A stretch of DNA of 22,002 bases from JANYGM01 sp043764015 (GCA_043764015.1 JAYUKY010000005.1:1-22002); one strand, 5' to 3'. Numbered from the stretch's first letter, positions 1-8,303 are shown. Numbers and translations are program-made. The notes: generated by a model not told the origin, from the letters alone.

Positions 1-77
1 TTTATCATTGTAAATATTTTGTAAGATGTTATAGAATGTTTTGGAAATACAAATATACACCTTTTGCAAAATATATG

Positions 78-112
78 GGTCATAATTGTTTAATTATCAA
101 ATAATTATGACC
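78..112. terminator. Hairpin, possible terminator or transposon-end palindrome
   Basis: A perfect 10-bp inverted repeat, GGTCATAATT (78-87) and AATTATGACC (103-112), encloses a 15-base loop. A short T run follows on the + strand and an A-rich stretch precedes it, as in a rho-independent terminator, although the stem is AT-rich. It lies directly against the decayed transposase fragment, so it could instead be a palindrome that was associated with that element. Confidence 0.45.
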
Positions 113-357
113 TTTTTAATTTCTACAAGTTAAACCTTGACGAAAACTCTAAAATCACATCAATTAGTGATGTAATTGGTGCTTATAAATCTCTTGTTAT
201 GCACCACGCATTGAAATTATTTGGAGATAAACCACTAGGTAAAATATGGCAAAAAAATATGTATAAGCATATTATTCGCAATTCAGCATCTTATGAAAAA
301 ATAGAAAATTATATCATAAATAATCCTCAAAACTGGGACAAAGATATTTATAAATGA
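94..357 (+). pseudogene. C-terminal remnant of a REP-associated (Y1/IS200-like) transposase
   Basis: Frame 1 is open from just after a TAA at 91-93 to a TGA at 355-357 (87 codons), with no ATG until 199. The translation matches the C-terminal part of Y1-type REP-associated transposases: a DVIGAYKSL segment, then IWQKNMYKHIIRN, then a YIINNPQNWDKD ending. The N-terminal half carrying the HUH metal-binding motif and the normal start is missing, and upstream DNA is non-coding. This is the end of a gene that has lost its catalytic part, so it should be inactive. The family assignment rests on recognising the W-Q-x-N / HIIRN / YIxNNPxxW pattern. A short standalone protein starting at 199 cannot be excluded but is unlikely. 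Confidence 0.75.
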
Positions 358-413
358 TGTTACATAAAATGTATTTTTTGTTTGTCACAAGCGTGTCGCT
401 GGTTGCTTACGCA

Positions 414-443
414 TGTTGGGCAGGGGCAAGCCCAGCCCCTACA
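414..443. repeat. GC-rich palindromic intergenic element
   Basis: In an AT-rich gap, a G+C-rich stretch can fold in two ways: AGGGGC (422-427) with GCCCCT (435-440), or GGGC (418-421) with GCCC (430-433). TGT and ACA lie on the outside. Just upstream, GCGT (391-394) and ACGC (409-412) can also pair. The composition contrast and nested pairing suggest a dispersed REP-like repeat. Only one copy is in the window, so this is not proven. Confidence 0.45.
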
Positions 444-504
444 TTTTAATACAAATTACCAAAAATCAAAAACTTAATCAAATTAACTCTCATCTTTTAC
501 AATT

Positions 505-1896
505 ATGAAAACAAATATTTTTTTCTTTTCTTTTTTATTATTTAATCTTTTGATTATCAACGAAATAACTGCACAAACACCTATTCGTTTTCGTCTTGAA
601 AATGGTAATATTGGACTTTATGACGAGGTCAATCACAAAGTTTTGACAAAAGAAAGTTATTTGCGTATCAATGCATTTTCAGAGGGCGTTGCTTGTGCTG
701 TTGTGAGTGATGGCGCAGATGGTTTGATGACGTATCTCAATGAAAAAGGAGAGAAAATAGGCGCACAAACCTATCCAATGAATTATGGTGAGTGTAAAAA
801 TGGGCTAATTCCTGTTAAAATAGGCAACAACAAATACGAATATATCAACAAAACAGGTAAAAAAGCCTTTGAAGGCACTTTTTATGATGCTAGGAATTTT
901 AGTGAAGGCTATGCTGTTGTTTCCAAAACAGTCAATGATGTGGGGTTTATTGACGTAAATGGCAAGTTTTGCTTTGAAAAACAACTCCAAAATATCCAAA
1001 AAATATCAGACACAAAATCTGCGCTTACTTGTGGCAGTTTTCGTGGTGGCGTGACACTTATAGAAGCAGTTGAGCATAGAAAAAAATACATTCTCAATAA
1101 CAAAGGTAATATTTTTGATATGTCTGCCACCATAGAAAAAGTTGAAAATAATACGCTTTTCCCTAATAAAATAGAAAAACCATTGTTTACTTATGATGAA
1201 AGAGGTTCTCATTTTGTCTATGGAATGACCAATACAGGCACTTTTACGGTGAAATCTTACATAGGTATTTTTATGTTTGATGAGAAAAATAAGTTTGTTG
1301 GTAATTTTGAAAGTATTGAAAGTATTGGAAATAAGCGTTTTTTAGTGAGAAAAAGCAATAACCAAAGCTACTTTGCAGACATAAATGGCAAAAAACTTGC
1401 TGCAAATATTCCTTCAGAAGGCTTATATAACTATAATAGTGTTTATGATTACAATGAAGACTATATTATTTTGCAAAAAGCAAGTGCGCAATCATTGGAC
1501 AATAGTTACAGTGTTTTTGACAAAAATCTCAAAGAAATAAAAGTAAAAATGAGTTATAACTATGCTAATCAACTAAATACGCATATCATTACGCTTGAAA
1601 ATGGCGTGCAAATCATCAACGGATTTTATAATACAAAAAGGTTTTTAGTGTCTAGCGTGCCTGTGGATAATGTTTTGTTAGATGAAGATAAAAATGGTAC
1701 AATGAATGTCAGTGAGCTAGATTTTCCTGTTGTTATCAAAAATAAAGGTAGATTTGGGCTGATTAACCAACAAGGCAAAATGCTAATTCCTTGTGAATAT
1801 GACCAAATGGAAACATTTGAAGGCAATTATTTCACAACTGCTACCAAAAACGGCAAGAAAATGAAAATTACACGAAATAATAAAGTTATTGATTAA
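505..1896 (+). CDS. Exported WG-repeat protein
   Basis: This 463-residue protein starts with a typical signal peptide: Lys at position 3, a hydrophobic stretch of about 17 residues, and cleavage likely after ITAQ near residue 24. The rest is built from repeats of the WG (beta) family, in which a short strand with G-[FLY]-ID/IN is followed by G-K. Examples are NIGLYDE near residue 36, VGFIDVNGKF near 146, YFADINGKK near 290 and GRFGLINQQGKMLIPCEYD near 414-433. Repeats of this kind form beta structures on exported proteins and their ligands are mostly unknown. No enzymatic motif is visible. No promoter of the phylum's type was found upstream. The DUF3108 gene follows after 75 bases in the same direction and may be co-transcribed. 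Confidence 0.85.
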   Translation: MKTNIFFFSFLLFNLLIINEITAQTPIRFRLENGNIGLYDEVNHKVLTKESYLRINAFSEGVACAVVSDGADGLMTYLNEKGEKIGAQTYPMNYGECKNGLIPVKIGNNKYEYINKTGKKAFEGTFYDARNFSEGYAVVSKTVNDVGFIDVNGKFCFEKQLQNIQKISDTKSALTCGSFRGGVTLIEAVEHRKKYILNNKGNIFDMSATIEKVENNTLFPNKIEKPLFTYDERGSHFVYGMTNTGTFTVKSYIGIFMFDEKNKFVGNFESIESIGNKRFLVRKSNNQSYFADINGKKLAANIPSEGLYNYNSVYDYNEDYIILQKASAQSLDNSYSVFDKNLKEIKVKMSYNYANQLNTHIITLENGVQIINGFYNTKRFLVSSVPVDNVLLDEDKNGTMNVSELDFPVVIKNKGRFGLINQQGKMLIPCEYDQMETFEGNYFTTATKNGKKMKITRNNKVID

Positions 1897-1971
1897 AAAT
1901 TTGGCATTGATTTTGTAAATATCTGAAACGAGAAACAAAATCAAACAAAAATCTCTCAAAATCTAAATAAA

Positions 1972-2766
1972 ATGAAAAATAAACTACTTTTTGGGCTTAT
2001 ATTAGCCATTTGTTTTGCTTTTAAGACAGACAATATTTATAGAAATATTCCTAACAAATTCTTCAAACGTGGCGAACACATTGAGTATTTGGTACATTAC
2101 GGAATGGTAAATGCAGGAATTGGTACTGTGGACGTGGATAACAAACTTTATTCTATCAATGGCAGACCTTGCTACAAGGTTGATGTAGTAGGCAAAAGCA
2201 TTGGAGGACTTGCTATGGTGGTTAATATTGATGATTTTTGGCGTGCTTATATTGACACTACTTCTCTTGCACCACACCGTAGCTATAGAAATCTCAAAGA
2301 AAATTCCTATATAAAAGAAGAATCAACTTATATGAATATTTTTGGAAAAACGGCACGTGTCAAAGATGACAAAGATAAAACAGAGAAAACCATCAATACA
2401 CCTTCTTATGTGTTGGATATTGTGGGTGGATTTTATTATTTGCGTACTTTGGATTATACCAAAATGACAAAAGGGCAATTTTTTGTGATGGATTGTATTC
2501 TAGAAACAGATATTCATGCTTTGAAAGTAGAATTTTTGGGGACGGAAGATATAAAAACAAAATTTGGAACTATCAAATGCTACGTAATGTCGCCTATTGT
2601 GCCTAAAAATCAGCTTTTCAAAGGAGAGCGTCCTGTAAAAGTTTGGATTTCAGCAGATAACAACCGTATTCCTATGAGAGTTCAGGCAGAATTTGTGGTG
2701 GGCGCAGTAAAAGTTGATTTGAAAGACTTTAAGAATATGCGCCATAATTTTAATTTTATAAAATAA
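1972..2766 (+). CDS. DUF3108 domain-containing protein
   Basis: This 264-residue protein has a short hydrophobic N-terminus (residues 4-18) that acts as a signal or anchor, followed by a beta-rich domain. The pattern matches DUF3108: FKRGEHIEYLVHYGMVNAG near residues 31-50, then SIGGLAMVVNIDDFW, a central YVLDIVGGFYYLR helix, and near the end KVWISADNNRIPMR followed by VGAVKVDL. DUF3108 proteins are exported beta-barrel-like proteins of unknown biochemical role, common in Bacteroidota. The gene sits 75 bases after the WG-repeat gene and 22 bases before arfB in the same direction, so a three-gene transcript is plausible. The family call rests on motif recognition only. Confidence 0.8.
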   Translation: MKNKLLFGLILAICFAFKTDNIYRNIPNKFFKRGEHIEYLVHYGMVNAGIGTVDVDNKLYSINGRPCYKVDVVGKSIGGLAMVVNIDDFWRAYIDTTSLAPHRSYRNLKENSYIKEESTYMNIFGKTARVKDDKDKTEKTINTPSYVLDIVGGFYYLRTLDYTKMTKGQFFVMDCILETDIHALKVEFLGTEDIKTKFGTIKCYVMSPIVPKNQLFKGERPVKVWISADNNRIPMRVQAEFVVGAVKVDLKDFKNMRHNFNFIK

Positions 2767-2788
2767 ATATAATAATTGTAACCAAAAA

Positions 2789-3205
2789 ATGAAAATAAAT
2801 GAAAGAGAAATAGATTTTACACCAGAATTTATCTTCCAAACCTCACGTAGTTCTGGTGCAGGTGGGCAAAATGTCAATAAAGTAGAAACAAAAGTAGAGT
2901 TACGGTTTCATATTCAAAATTCTAGTTTACTGCTGGAAGATGAAAAAGTTATTTTATTGATAAAACTTACTAATAAAATCAATTTAGAAGGTTTTTTGCA
3001 GGTTATTTGTCAGCAAACACGTAGCCAACTGAAAAATAAAGAGATTGTTGTTCAGAAATTTGAAGAGATTGTAACAAAGGCATTTATACAACCCAAACCA
3101 CGCAAAAAGGTCAAACCAACCAAATCAATGATAGAAAAACGCCTTAGAGATAAGCAAAAAGAAGGAGAAAAGAAATCTTTGCGTGGGAAAATTGATTTTG
3201 AATAA
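2789..3205 (+). CDS. arfB: Peptidyl-tRNA hydrolase ArfB (ribosome rescue)
   Basis: ArfB (YaeJ) binds ribosomes stalled without a stop codon and hydrolyses the peptidyl-tRNA. The 138-residue protein has the family's usual length and layout: a release-factor-like domain with the catalytic GGQ at residues 25-27 (SSGAGGQNVNKVET), then a basic tail from about residue 100, rich in Lys and Arg (PKPRKKVKPTKSMIEKR), that in this family enters the mRNA channel. There is no codon-recognition domain. The start at 2789 is the only one that keeps the conserved N-terminal strand. It lies 22 bases after the DUF3108 gene. A strong terminator follows the gene. Confidence 0.95.
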   Translation: MKINEREIDFTPEFIFQTSRSSGAGGQNVNKVETKVELRFHIQNSSLLLEDEKVILLIKLTNKINLEGFLQVICQQTRSQLKNKEIVVQKFEEIVTKAFIQPKPRKKVKPTKSMIEKRLRDKQKEGEKKSLRGKIDFE

Positions 3206-3223
3206 ATTGTCCAAAGCACTTTT

Positions 3224-3254
3224 TTTGCAACGGGACTTTTACAACGACAAAAAA
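3224..3254 (+). repeat. 31-base dispersed motif, copy A
   Basis: The stretch beginning TTTGCAACGGGACTTTTACA matches, in reverse complement, bases 21906-21936 at 28 of 31 positions. It lies between the arfB stop codon and the terminator. The sequence is not simple enough for the match to be likely by chance. Confidence 0.5.
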
Positions 3255-3271
3255 ATTAAAAACATATAATA

Positions 3272-3306
3272 AAAAAGCCCTTTTCAAATACTGAAAAGGG
3301 CTTTTT
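3272..3306. terminator. Bidirectional rho-independent terminator
   Basis: A perfect 15-bp stem has arms 3272-3286 and 3292-3306, with core AGCCCTTTTCA / TGAAAAGGGCT and a 5-base loop. It has A runs on the left and T runs on the right, so it works on both strands. It separates arfB (+) from the convergent amidohydrolase gene (-). Confidence 0.93.
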
Positions 3307-3319
3307 GGTTATTTAAAAT

Positions 3320-6300
3320 CTATTCTTCTTCATTGTGCAAATCCTCACAATGGCGGATATGTTGCTTTTTGGGAGCAGTTTTTTGAGTTCCTGCACCACC
3401 ATTTTTTGCATCTATCATTTTTTGCATAATGCGTGAACGCTCTTTTTGGATATAATTACGAGCCAACAAATCTTTTTCAATATCAAAATAAACTGTTCCT
3501 TCAATAATGGTTTTTTCAGCTTTTGCATAAATAGACAACGGATTATCAGACCAGAGCACCAAATCAGCATCTTTTCCTACTGCAACGCTACCTGTACGCT
3601 TGTCTAGGTGCAGAAGTTTGGCAGGATTAAGGGTTACCATTTTCCACGCCTCCACTTCAGAAACATTGCCATATTTTACTACTTTTGCCGCTTCTTGGTT
3701 GAGTCTGCGGGACATTTCTGGGTCGTCAGAATTGATAGAAACAAGTACACCTTTCTCGTGCATAAGTGCCGCATTGTACGGAATAGCATCTTTCACCTCA
3801 TTTTTATACGCCCACCAATCTGCAAAAGTAGATGCACCTGCACCATGTTTTGCCATTGCGCCAGCAAGTTTGTAGCCTTCCAAAATGTGGGTAAAAGTAT
3901 TGATTTTGAAGTTAAATTGTTCTGCTACTTTCATCAACATATTTATTTCTGATTGTACGTAAGAATGGCACGTAATAAAACGCTTAGAATTAACAATTTC
4001 CAAAAGTGCGTCTAATTCCAAATCTTTACGGTAAGGCTTGCCAGATTTCATTTGTTTTTCGTACTCTTTGGCACGAGTGAAAGCATCTACCATCACTTGC
4101 TCAACGCCCATACGTGTTTGTGGGAAACGAATAGTATTGTCATCTCCCCAATTTGACTGTTTTACGTTTTCTCCCAAAGCAAACTTAATAAAGCCATCAG
4201 CTCCAGTTATACGCATTTTTTCAGGATTTTCACCCCATTTCAGTTTCACTAGGGCAGATTGTCCACCAATACAGTTAGCAGAGCCATGCAAAAGTTGTGC
4301 AGCTGTAACGCCACCAGACAAGTTTCTATAAATGTTAATATCTTCAGAATTAACAGCATCATACATTCTGACCTCTGCCGTAACACTTTGAGAGGCTTCA
4401 TTTACACCAGAAAGCGCAATATGAGAATGTTCGTCAATAATTCCAGAAGTCAAGTGTTTGTTTGTGGCATCAATGGTGCGCCCACCTGCTGAAGCATTTG
4501 CTAGTGTGAGGTTTTTACCAATTTGTGTGATTTTACCATCTTTTACAAGTACGTCTGTGGTAGTCAAAATGCCATCTTTTTCATTTGTCCAAACAGTAGC
4601 ATTTTTGAAAAGTATAGTTTCTTGTATTGGTTTTTGTTCGTTTCCGTGTGCTATGAAAGGAAAAATTACTTTTCCAAGTTCAGATTTTTTGATTTCTTCA
4701 GGTTTTTTCTCATCTTTTTTCTCTACAAATTTTTGAGAAAGTGTAGCCGTAAATTTGCCCCAATTCCCATCAGGACTTTGTGCATCACCTTTCAATACCA
4801 TAACGGTATTATCAGTGAAATAACCGCTTAAACGTGTGATATTCTGTGTTTTAGCTTTATCAGCATTGAAAGAAAGCGTAATCAAACTTTTATCTCTAAT
4901 TACTTTTACGTCAATTTTATTGGTATCATTTGGAAATAATAGTTTGTAAGTTGGCGTTTCCAAATCTCCTTCAATAAACAGTTTTCCATTTAAATTATTA
5001 GTAGAAATTTGGATATTATATGTGCCACGTACATCTAAAACGCTTATTTCAGAAAAACGGTAGCGGTTTCCTTGTACCCAATTTTCTTGGATTTTGGTAT
5101 CTTTCTCAAAAAGTTCTTTGTTGGTAATCATAAAATTAGCCATAAAGCCTTTTTGCAAGCTACCAAGTTGTTTTTCCATTCCCAAAAGCTGCGCAGGTGC
5201 AAATGTAAGTGCTTTTAGAGCTATTTTTTTATCCAAACCGTTTTCAATAGCTTTCAAAAGATTAGCCATAAATTTCGTTTTATCTTTCAAATCTGCCGTT
5301 GTGATAGCAAAGTTGATATTATTTTTGGCAAGAATAGAAAGATTTGTAGGTGCAAGTTCCCAATGTTTTAACTCTGTAAGACTGACGTTTAGGGCATCAT
5401 AAGGGTCATCAACGTCATAAGCATCAGGAAAATTCACAGGCACGACAAGTGGCGCATTTGTTGCCTTGATTTCGTCTATTCGTTGATATTCATCTCCTGT
5501 AACCTTTAAAATGTATTGTTTTGCAAATTCATCACCTAGTTTGTCGGCACGCAAAGCATTTAATTTTCCATTTGTTTCAAAAAAAGTAGGCAAAGCAAAA
5601 TTATTATTAAAAGCCTCCAAAGAAAGATTAGTTTCCTTGCTTACAGACTGATTTAAGGCACTTTTTTTGTACCAATCAGCATCTAAATACGTCTGACGAA
5701 GTAGCGCAATACGTCCCATAATAGAGTTTGGATATTGCTGTGCAGAAGAACCATTATTGAAAGAAAAATGATTGGAGGCATTCTTTTTAAGAATTGTATT
5801 ATTTTCACGCTCATTGTGCAGGCTCACGAGTGCGCCTGTACCACGTGCTATGCCGTCTTGTAGGTGTGTAAGAGTTGCACCAAAACCCATTTTACGCATT
5901 GCATCTGCACTTGTGTCATCATTTTTGAAAACATCAGCAGCGTTGTTTTCTGGCTGAATAGTCTGATTCCAGTTAAATGCACCACGTTTATTGTTGTCGT
6001 ATTGAGGCGTATTGCCATAATTAGGCGTTTTTACGGCTGGAAGTCCATAATTGCTATAAATCTCAATAAAAGAAGGATAAACATGTTTTCCTTTCAAATC
6101 AATAGCAATAGCACCAGAAGGCACAGGCAAATTTGCGCCTACCGCCTCCACAACACCATTTTTAATAATAAGTGTAGCGTTTTCTATTTTGGTCTGAAAA
6201 TCAACCCAAACAGTCGCATTTTGCAGGGCATAAAAGCCATTTTTATCATTTTGCACTTCATTGACAGGGAAGCTTTGTTGTGCCTGCAATGTTGTAAAAA

Positions 6301-6340
6301 TGCCTATAAAAGCACAAAAAGCAATAAATATTTTTTTCAT
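3320..6340 (-). CDS. Exported double-domain amidohydrolase (imidazolonepropionase-like)
   Basis: This 1006-residue exported protein has two amidohydrolase-like halves. The start at 6340 was chosen over an upstream in-frame ATG at 6403 because it begins a clean signal peptide (MKKIFIAFCAFIGIF, cleavage near LQAQ). The second half carries the metal site: EHSH (His638, His640), CHSY (His792), FTHI (His818) and SINSDDPE (Asp872/873). It ends with the family's composite strand segment GSVAVGKDADLVLWSDNPL. The first half starts with the same fold signature (NATVWVDF, IIKNGVVEAVG) and ends with FAPAQLLGMEKQLGSLQKG, but has SFIEIYSNYG where HxH should be, so it looks catalytically dead. The substrate is unknown; members hydrolyse cyclic amides or peptides. 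The last 14 or so residues are polar and coincide with a DNA palindrome. Confidence 0.9.
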   Translation of the reverse strand: MKKIFIAFCAFIGIFTTLQAQQSFPVNEVQNDKNGFYALQNATVWVDFQTKIENATLIIKNGVVEAVGANLPVPSGAIAIDLKGKHVYPSFIEIYSNYGLPAVKTPNYGNTPQYDNNKRGAFNWNQTIQPENNAADVFKNDDTSADAMRKMGFGATLTHLQDGIARGTGALVSLHNERENNTILKKNASNHFSFNNGSSAQQYPNSIMGRIALLRQTYLDADWYKKSALNQSVSKETNLSLEAFNNNFALPTFFETNGKLNALRADKLGDEFAKQYILKVTGDEYQRIDEIKATNAPLVVPVNFPDAYDVDDPYDALNVSLTELKHWELAPTNLSILAKNNINFAITTADLKDKTKFMANLLKAIENGLDKKIALKALTFAPAQLLGMEKQLGSLQKGFMANFMITNKELFEKDTKIQENWVQGNRYRFSEISVLDVRGTYNIQISTNNLNGKLFIEGDLETPTYKLLFPNDTNKIDVKVIRDKSLITLSFNADKAKTQNITRLSGYFTDNTVMVLKGDAQSPDGNWGKFTATLSQKFVEKKDEKKPEEIKKSELGKVIFPFIAHGNEQKPIQETILFKNATVWTNEKDGILTTTDVLVKDGKITQIGKNLTLANASAGGRTIDATNKHLTSGIIDEHSHIALSGVNEASQSVTAEVRMYDAVNSEDINIYRNLSGGVTAAQLLHGSANCIGGQSALVKLKWGENPEKMRITGADGFIKFALGENVKQSNWGDDNTIRFPQTRMGVEQVMVDAFTRAKEYEKQMKSGKPYRKDLELDALLEIVNSKRFITCHSYVQSEINMLMKVAEQFNFKINTFTHILEGYKLAGAMAKHGAGASTFADWWAYKNEVKDAIPYNAALMHEKGVLVSINSDDPEMSRRLNQEAAKVVKYGNVSEVEAWKMVTLNPAKLLHLDKRTGSVAVGKDADLVLWSDNPLSIYAKAEKTIIEGTVYFDIEKDLLARNYIQKERSRIMQKMIDAKNGGAGTQKTAPKKQHIRHCEDLHNEEE
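3331..3352. repeat. Palindrome inside the 3' end of the amidohydrolase gene
   Basis: CATTGTG (3331-3337) and CACAATG (3346-3352) form a 7-bp stem with an 8-base loop, overlapping the last codons (IRHCEDLHNEEE) of the amidohydrolase gene. The terminal residues look unlike the rest of the protein, so the tail may have been added by a small repeat inserted at the stop codon. Confidence 0.4.
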
Positions 6341-6390
6341 AAGAAAGAAAGAATTAAAGAGATTTAGTAATAGTTTCATTAAGATTTTTA

Positions 6391-6398
6391 CAAATATA
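6391..6398 (-). promoter_or_regulatory. Candidate -7 box for the amidohydrolase gene
   Basis: On the minus strand this reads TATATTTG, matching TAnnTTTG, and lies about 50 bases upstream of the chosen start at 6340. No TTTG was found at the right distance for a -33 box, so only half the promoter pattern is present. Its position downstream of the rejected start at 6403 supports the shorter protein. Confidence 0.45.
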
Positions 6399-6461
6399 AC
6401 CAAAAAATAAGAATTATCTAAAATAAAATTTTACAACGACACATTTTGTCCCTCTGCGGCT

Positions 6462-6469
6462 TACATTTG
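6462..6469 (+). promoter_or_regulatory. Candidate -7 box for the coiled-coil protein gene
   Basis: TACATTTG matches TAnnTTTG, 52 bases before the start at 6521. A TTTG lies at 6445-6448, but the 13-base spacing is shorter than the usual 17-23, so the call is tentative. The box lies inside the longer in-frame extension that begins at 6446, which argues for the start at 6521. Confidence 0.45.
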
Positions 6470-6520
6470 TGGTATCAATACAAAAAATCATACAAAAAAA
6501 CATTAAATTTCTCTAAATAT

Positions 6521-8131
6521 ATGAAAAAAATTATTCTTGTTCTTTGCTTTATTTTTGTAAATGCTTGGGCATTTGCGCAACAAACGCCTTATCAAAAACG
6601 CATCAGCGCACTAAAAAGGCAGTTTCTTATTGATTTGGGCTACAGTCCTAGCGTATTTGATGGCAATAACAAAACGGCTTATGAATCTCTGTTTTTGGCA
6701 AGTAGTTTTCTGCAAAAAATTCAGACAGAAAGAGGTATACTAAAAATGATGCAACTAAAAAGAGATATTAAAGCCGCAGAAAACTTAAAGAATGCTGTTG
6801 ATTTTCAAGAAGATATAAATAAAAAACAGGCAAAAGAAGCCAAACAACTCAAAGAAAGAAAAGCACAACAAGCTAGACAACTCCAACAGCAACAAGCACA
6901 AGAAGCACATCAGGCAAAAATAGCACTAGAACAGAAAATAAATAATGCTGATAAACGGGCTATTTTGCAGGAAACAAAAGAATATTTGTCGGTTTGGATA
7001 AGAAAAGGAGAATTTGAAAAACAGGAAATATATCAAAAACGCCTTTCAGAAGAGTTGAAGGCTAATTTTTTTACCTATTGCAATGATGCCATTGAGAAAA
7101 GAATAGCAAAACTTGAAATTAGGACAAATATTGGTACTTATGACACAGAAAATGAGTTTTTTCCAATGACTATAAAAATTGGTGATACAGAATACTACAG
7201 CACTTTAGCAGTCGGTATTGAGCAAGCACAAGCATTTAAAGAAACATTTTCAAATGATATATCTTTGGATTATGCTGATGCAAAATGGTCGTTTTCAGAG
7301 AATTATTTAGTGCCAAATGCTATAAATATTATTAAATATGACAGAGATGCTAATGGTATGAGAAAAGAAACTTTTAGTAAATCTGTTGTCAATATTCCGC
7401 AAAATGAAACTGAACCACTGATTATAAATTCTCGTGAACTACAAATAAGTGAAATAGAAAATTATGATATTTCTCTTGATTATAATGCTACCAAAGGCAT
7501 ATTAGCAACAGAAAAAGCAGAACAGCAAAGAATAAAAGCAGAAAAACAACAACAAGAAAAGGCACTTTTAGAACGTCAAGAACAAGAATTGCGTGAGAAA
7601 GAAAAACAAGAAAGAGAACTTTTGGAACGCCAAGAACGAGAATTGCGTGAGAAACGAGAAACTGCAATAAATTTGGTACTTACCAAATTTGAGAAAACCA
7701 AAAATAGGTCAAGAGAATTGTTGGATTTTACCACAAAAAGAACAGAAAAAAAGAAAAATAATGTTGGAAAAACGTTACTCACGCTTGCAGGTAAACACAT
7801 CACCACCAATGAAAAAGAATCAGATTTGGAACTTTACGACAGGCAATTATCTACCTACATACGCACCACAAATGATAGAATTAAAAATAATTTTTTGAAT
7901 ATTGGCGCAAAAGAAAGCATTTATAAAGACGAAAAAAACATAATAGAAGTAGAGAAAATCTTAGCGGATTATGATTTATTTTTGGAAAAAGCCTTCGTAA
8001 TTGCCCACGACAGACTAGAATATCAAGATTTTGGTAAGGTGAAAGTAAGTAAGGATTTTTATGAGAAACTAAAAAATTCTCTGCAAGTCTATGATATTGT
8101 GATGCAAGAGGAGATTAAAAAGAGGAAATAA
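6521..8131 (+). CDS. Exported coiled-coil protein of unknown function
   Basis: I do not recognise a family for this 536-residue protein. The start at 6521 begins a signal peptide (MKKIILVLCFIFVNAW, cleavage near AFAQ); the longer in-frame version from 6446 hides it internally. Two charged, Gln/Glu/Lys-rich coiled coils are visible. One spans about residues 85-155 (KEAKQLKERKAQQARQLQ). The other spans about residues 325-390 and includes an 18-residue tandem duplication (LLERQEQELREK, then LLERQERELREK; period 54 bases). Between them is a globular segment with ITEYYS-like strands (KIGDTEYYSTLAVGIEQA) that recalls periplasmic domains, though no family was identified. The C-terminus (about 390-536) is helical. 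It is divergent from the amidohydrolase gene across 180 bases. A periplasmic or cell-surface structural role is possible but unproven. Confidence 0.75.
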   Translation: MKKIILVLCFIFVNAWAFAQQTPYQKRISALKRQFLIDLGYSPSVFDGNNKTAYESLFLASSFLQKIQTERGILKMMQLKRDIKAAENLKNAVDFQEDINKKQAKEAKQLKERKAQQARQLQQQQAQEAHQAKIALEQKINNADKRAILQETKEYLSVWIRKGEFEKQEIYQKRLSEELKANFFTYCNDAIEKRIAKLEIRTNIGTYDTENEFFPMTIKIGDTEYYSTLAVGIEQAQAFKETFSNDISLDYADAKWSFSENYLVPNAINIIKYDRDANGMRKETFSKSVVNIPQNETEPLIINSRELQISEIENYDISLDYNATKGILATEKAEQQRIKAEKQQQEKALLERQEQELREKEKQERELLERQERELREKRETAINLVLTKFEKTKNRSRELLDFTTKRTEKKKNNVGKTLLTLAGKHITTNEKESDLELYDRQLSTYIRTTNDRIKNNFLNIGAKESIYKDEKNIIEVEKILADYDLFLEKAFVIAHDRLEYQDFGKVKVSKDFYEKLKNSLQVYDIVMQEEIKKRK

Positions 8132-8151
8132 AATAATTTTACATAGATGTA

Positions 8152-8278
8152 TTTGTAGATACGTCACCGCAGTGCGTATCCACGTAGAGCAACACGAAAG
8201 TAAACAAATGCGTAATAATTGGTTTGGCGTAAATACATTGTTCTATGTGGATACGCACTGCGGTGGCGTATCTACAAA
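8152..8278. repeat. 127-bp element with 41-base inverted arms
   Basis: Arms 8152-8192 and 8238-8278 are reverse complements with three mismatches in 41 positions. Each arm is itself a smaller palindrome: GATACG and CGTATC flank a CAC...GTG pair. In RNA from the + strand all three differences become G-U pairs. The element fills the gap between the coiled-coil gene stop and the leucine-rich-repeat gene start. Open frames inside it on both strands are treated as spurious. Confidence 0.85.
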
Positions 8279-8303
8279 AACACATCAAATAAATCCTAAA
8301 AAT

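Noticed and set aside
2860..2890. Shared DNA between arfB and prfB around the GGQ codons as gene conversion
   Set aside because: The match is confined to the invariant GGQNVNKVET codons and is explained by common ancestry and codon preference.
3600..6367. Many open frames on the + strand opposite the amidohydrolase gene
   Set aside because: They lack promoters and family-like sequence, and are shadows of the long minus-strand gene.
6341..6403. Longer amidohydrolase start at 6403
   Set aside because: It would bury a clean signal peptide and covers the candidate -7 box at 6391-6398.
6429..6441. Third copy of the 31-base dispersed motif (TTTTACAACGACA)
   Set aside because: Only 13 bases match copy A, which is expected by chance in AT-rich DNA of this length.
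8172..8303. N-terminal extension of the leucine-rich-repeat protein from 8172, and an opposite-strand frame at 8139-8414
   Set aside because: Both are encoded mainly by the inverted-repeat element, and the extension has no family-like sequence.
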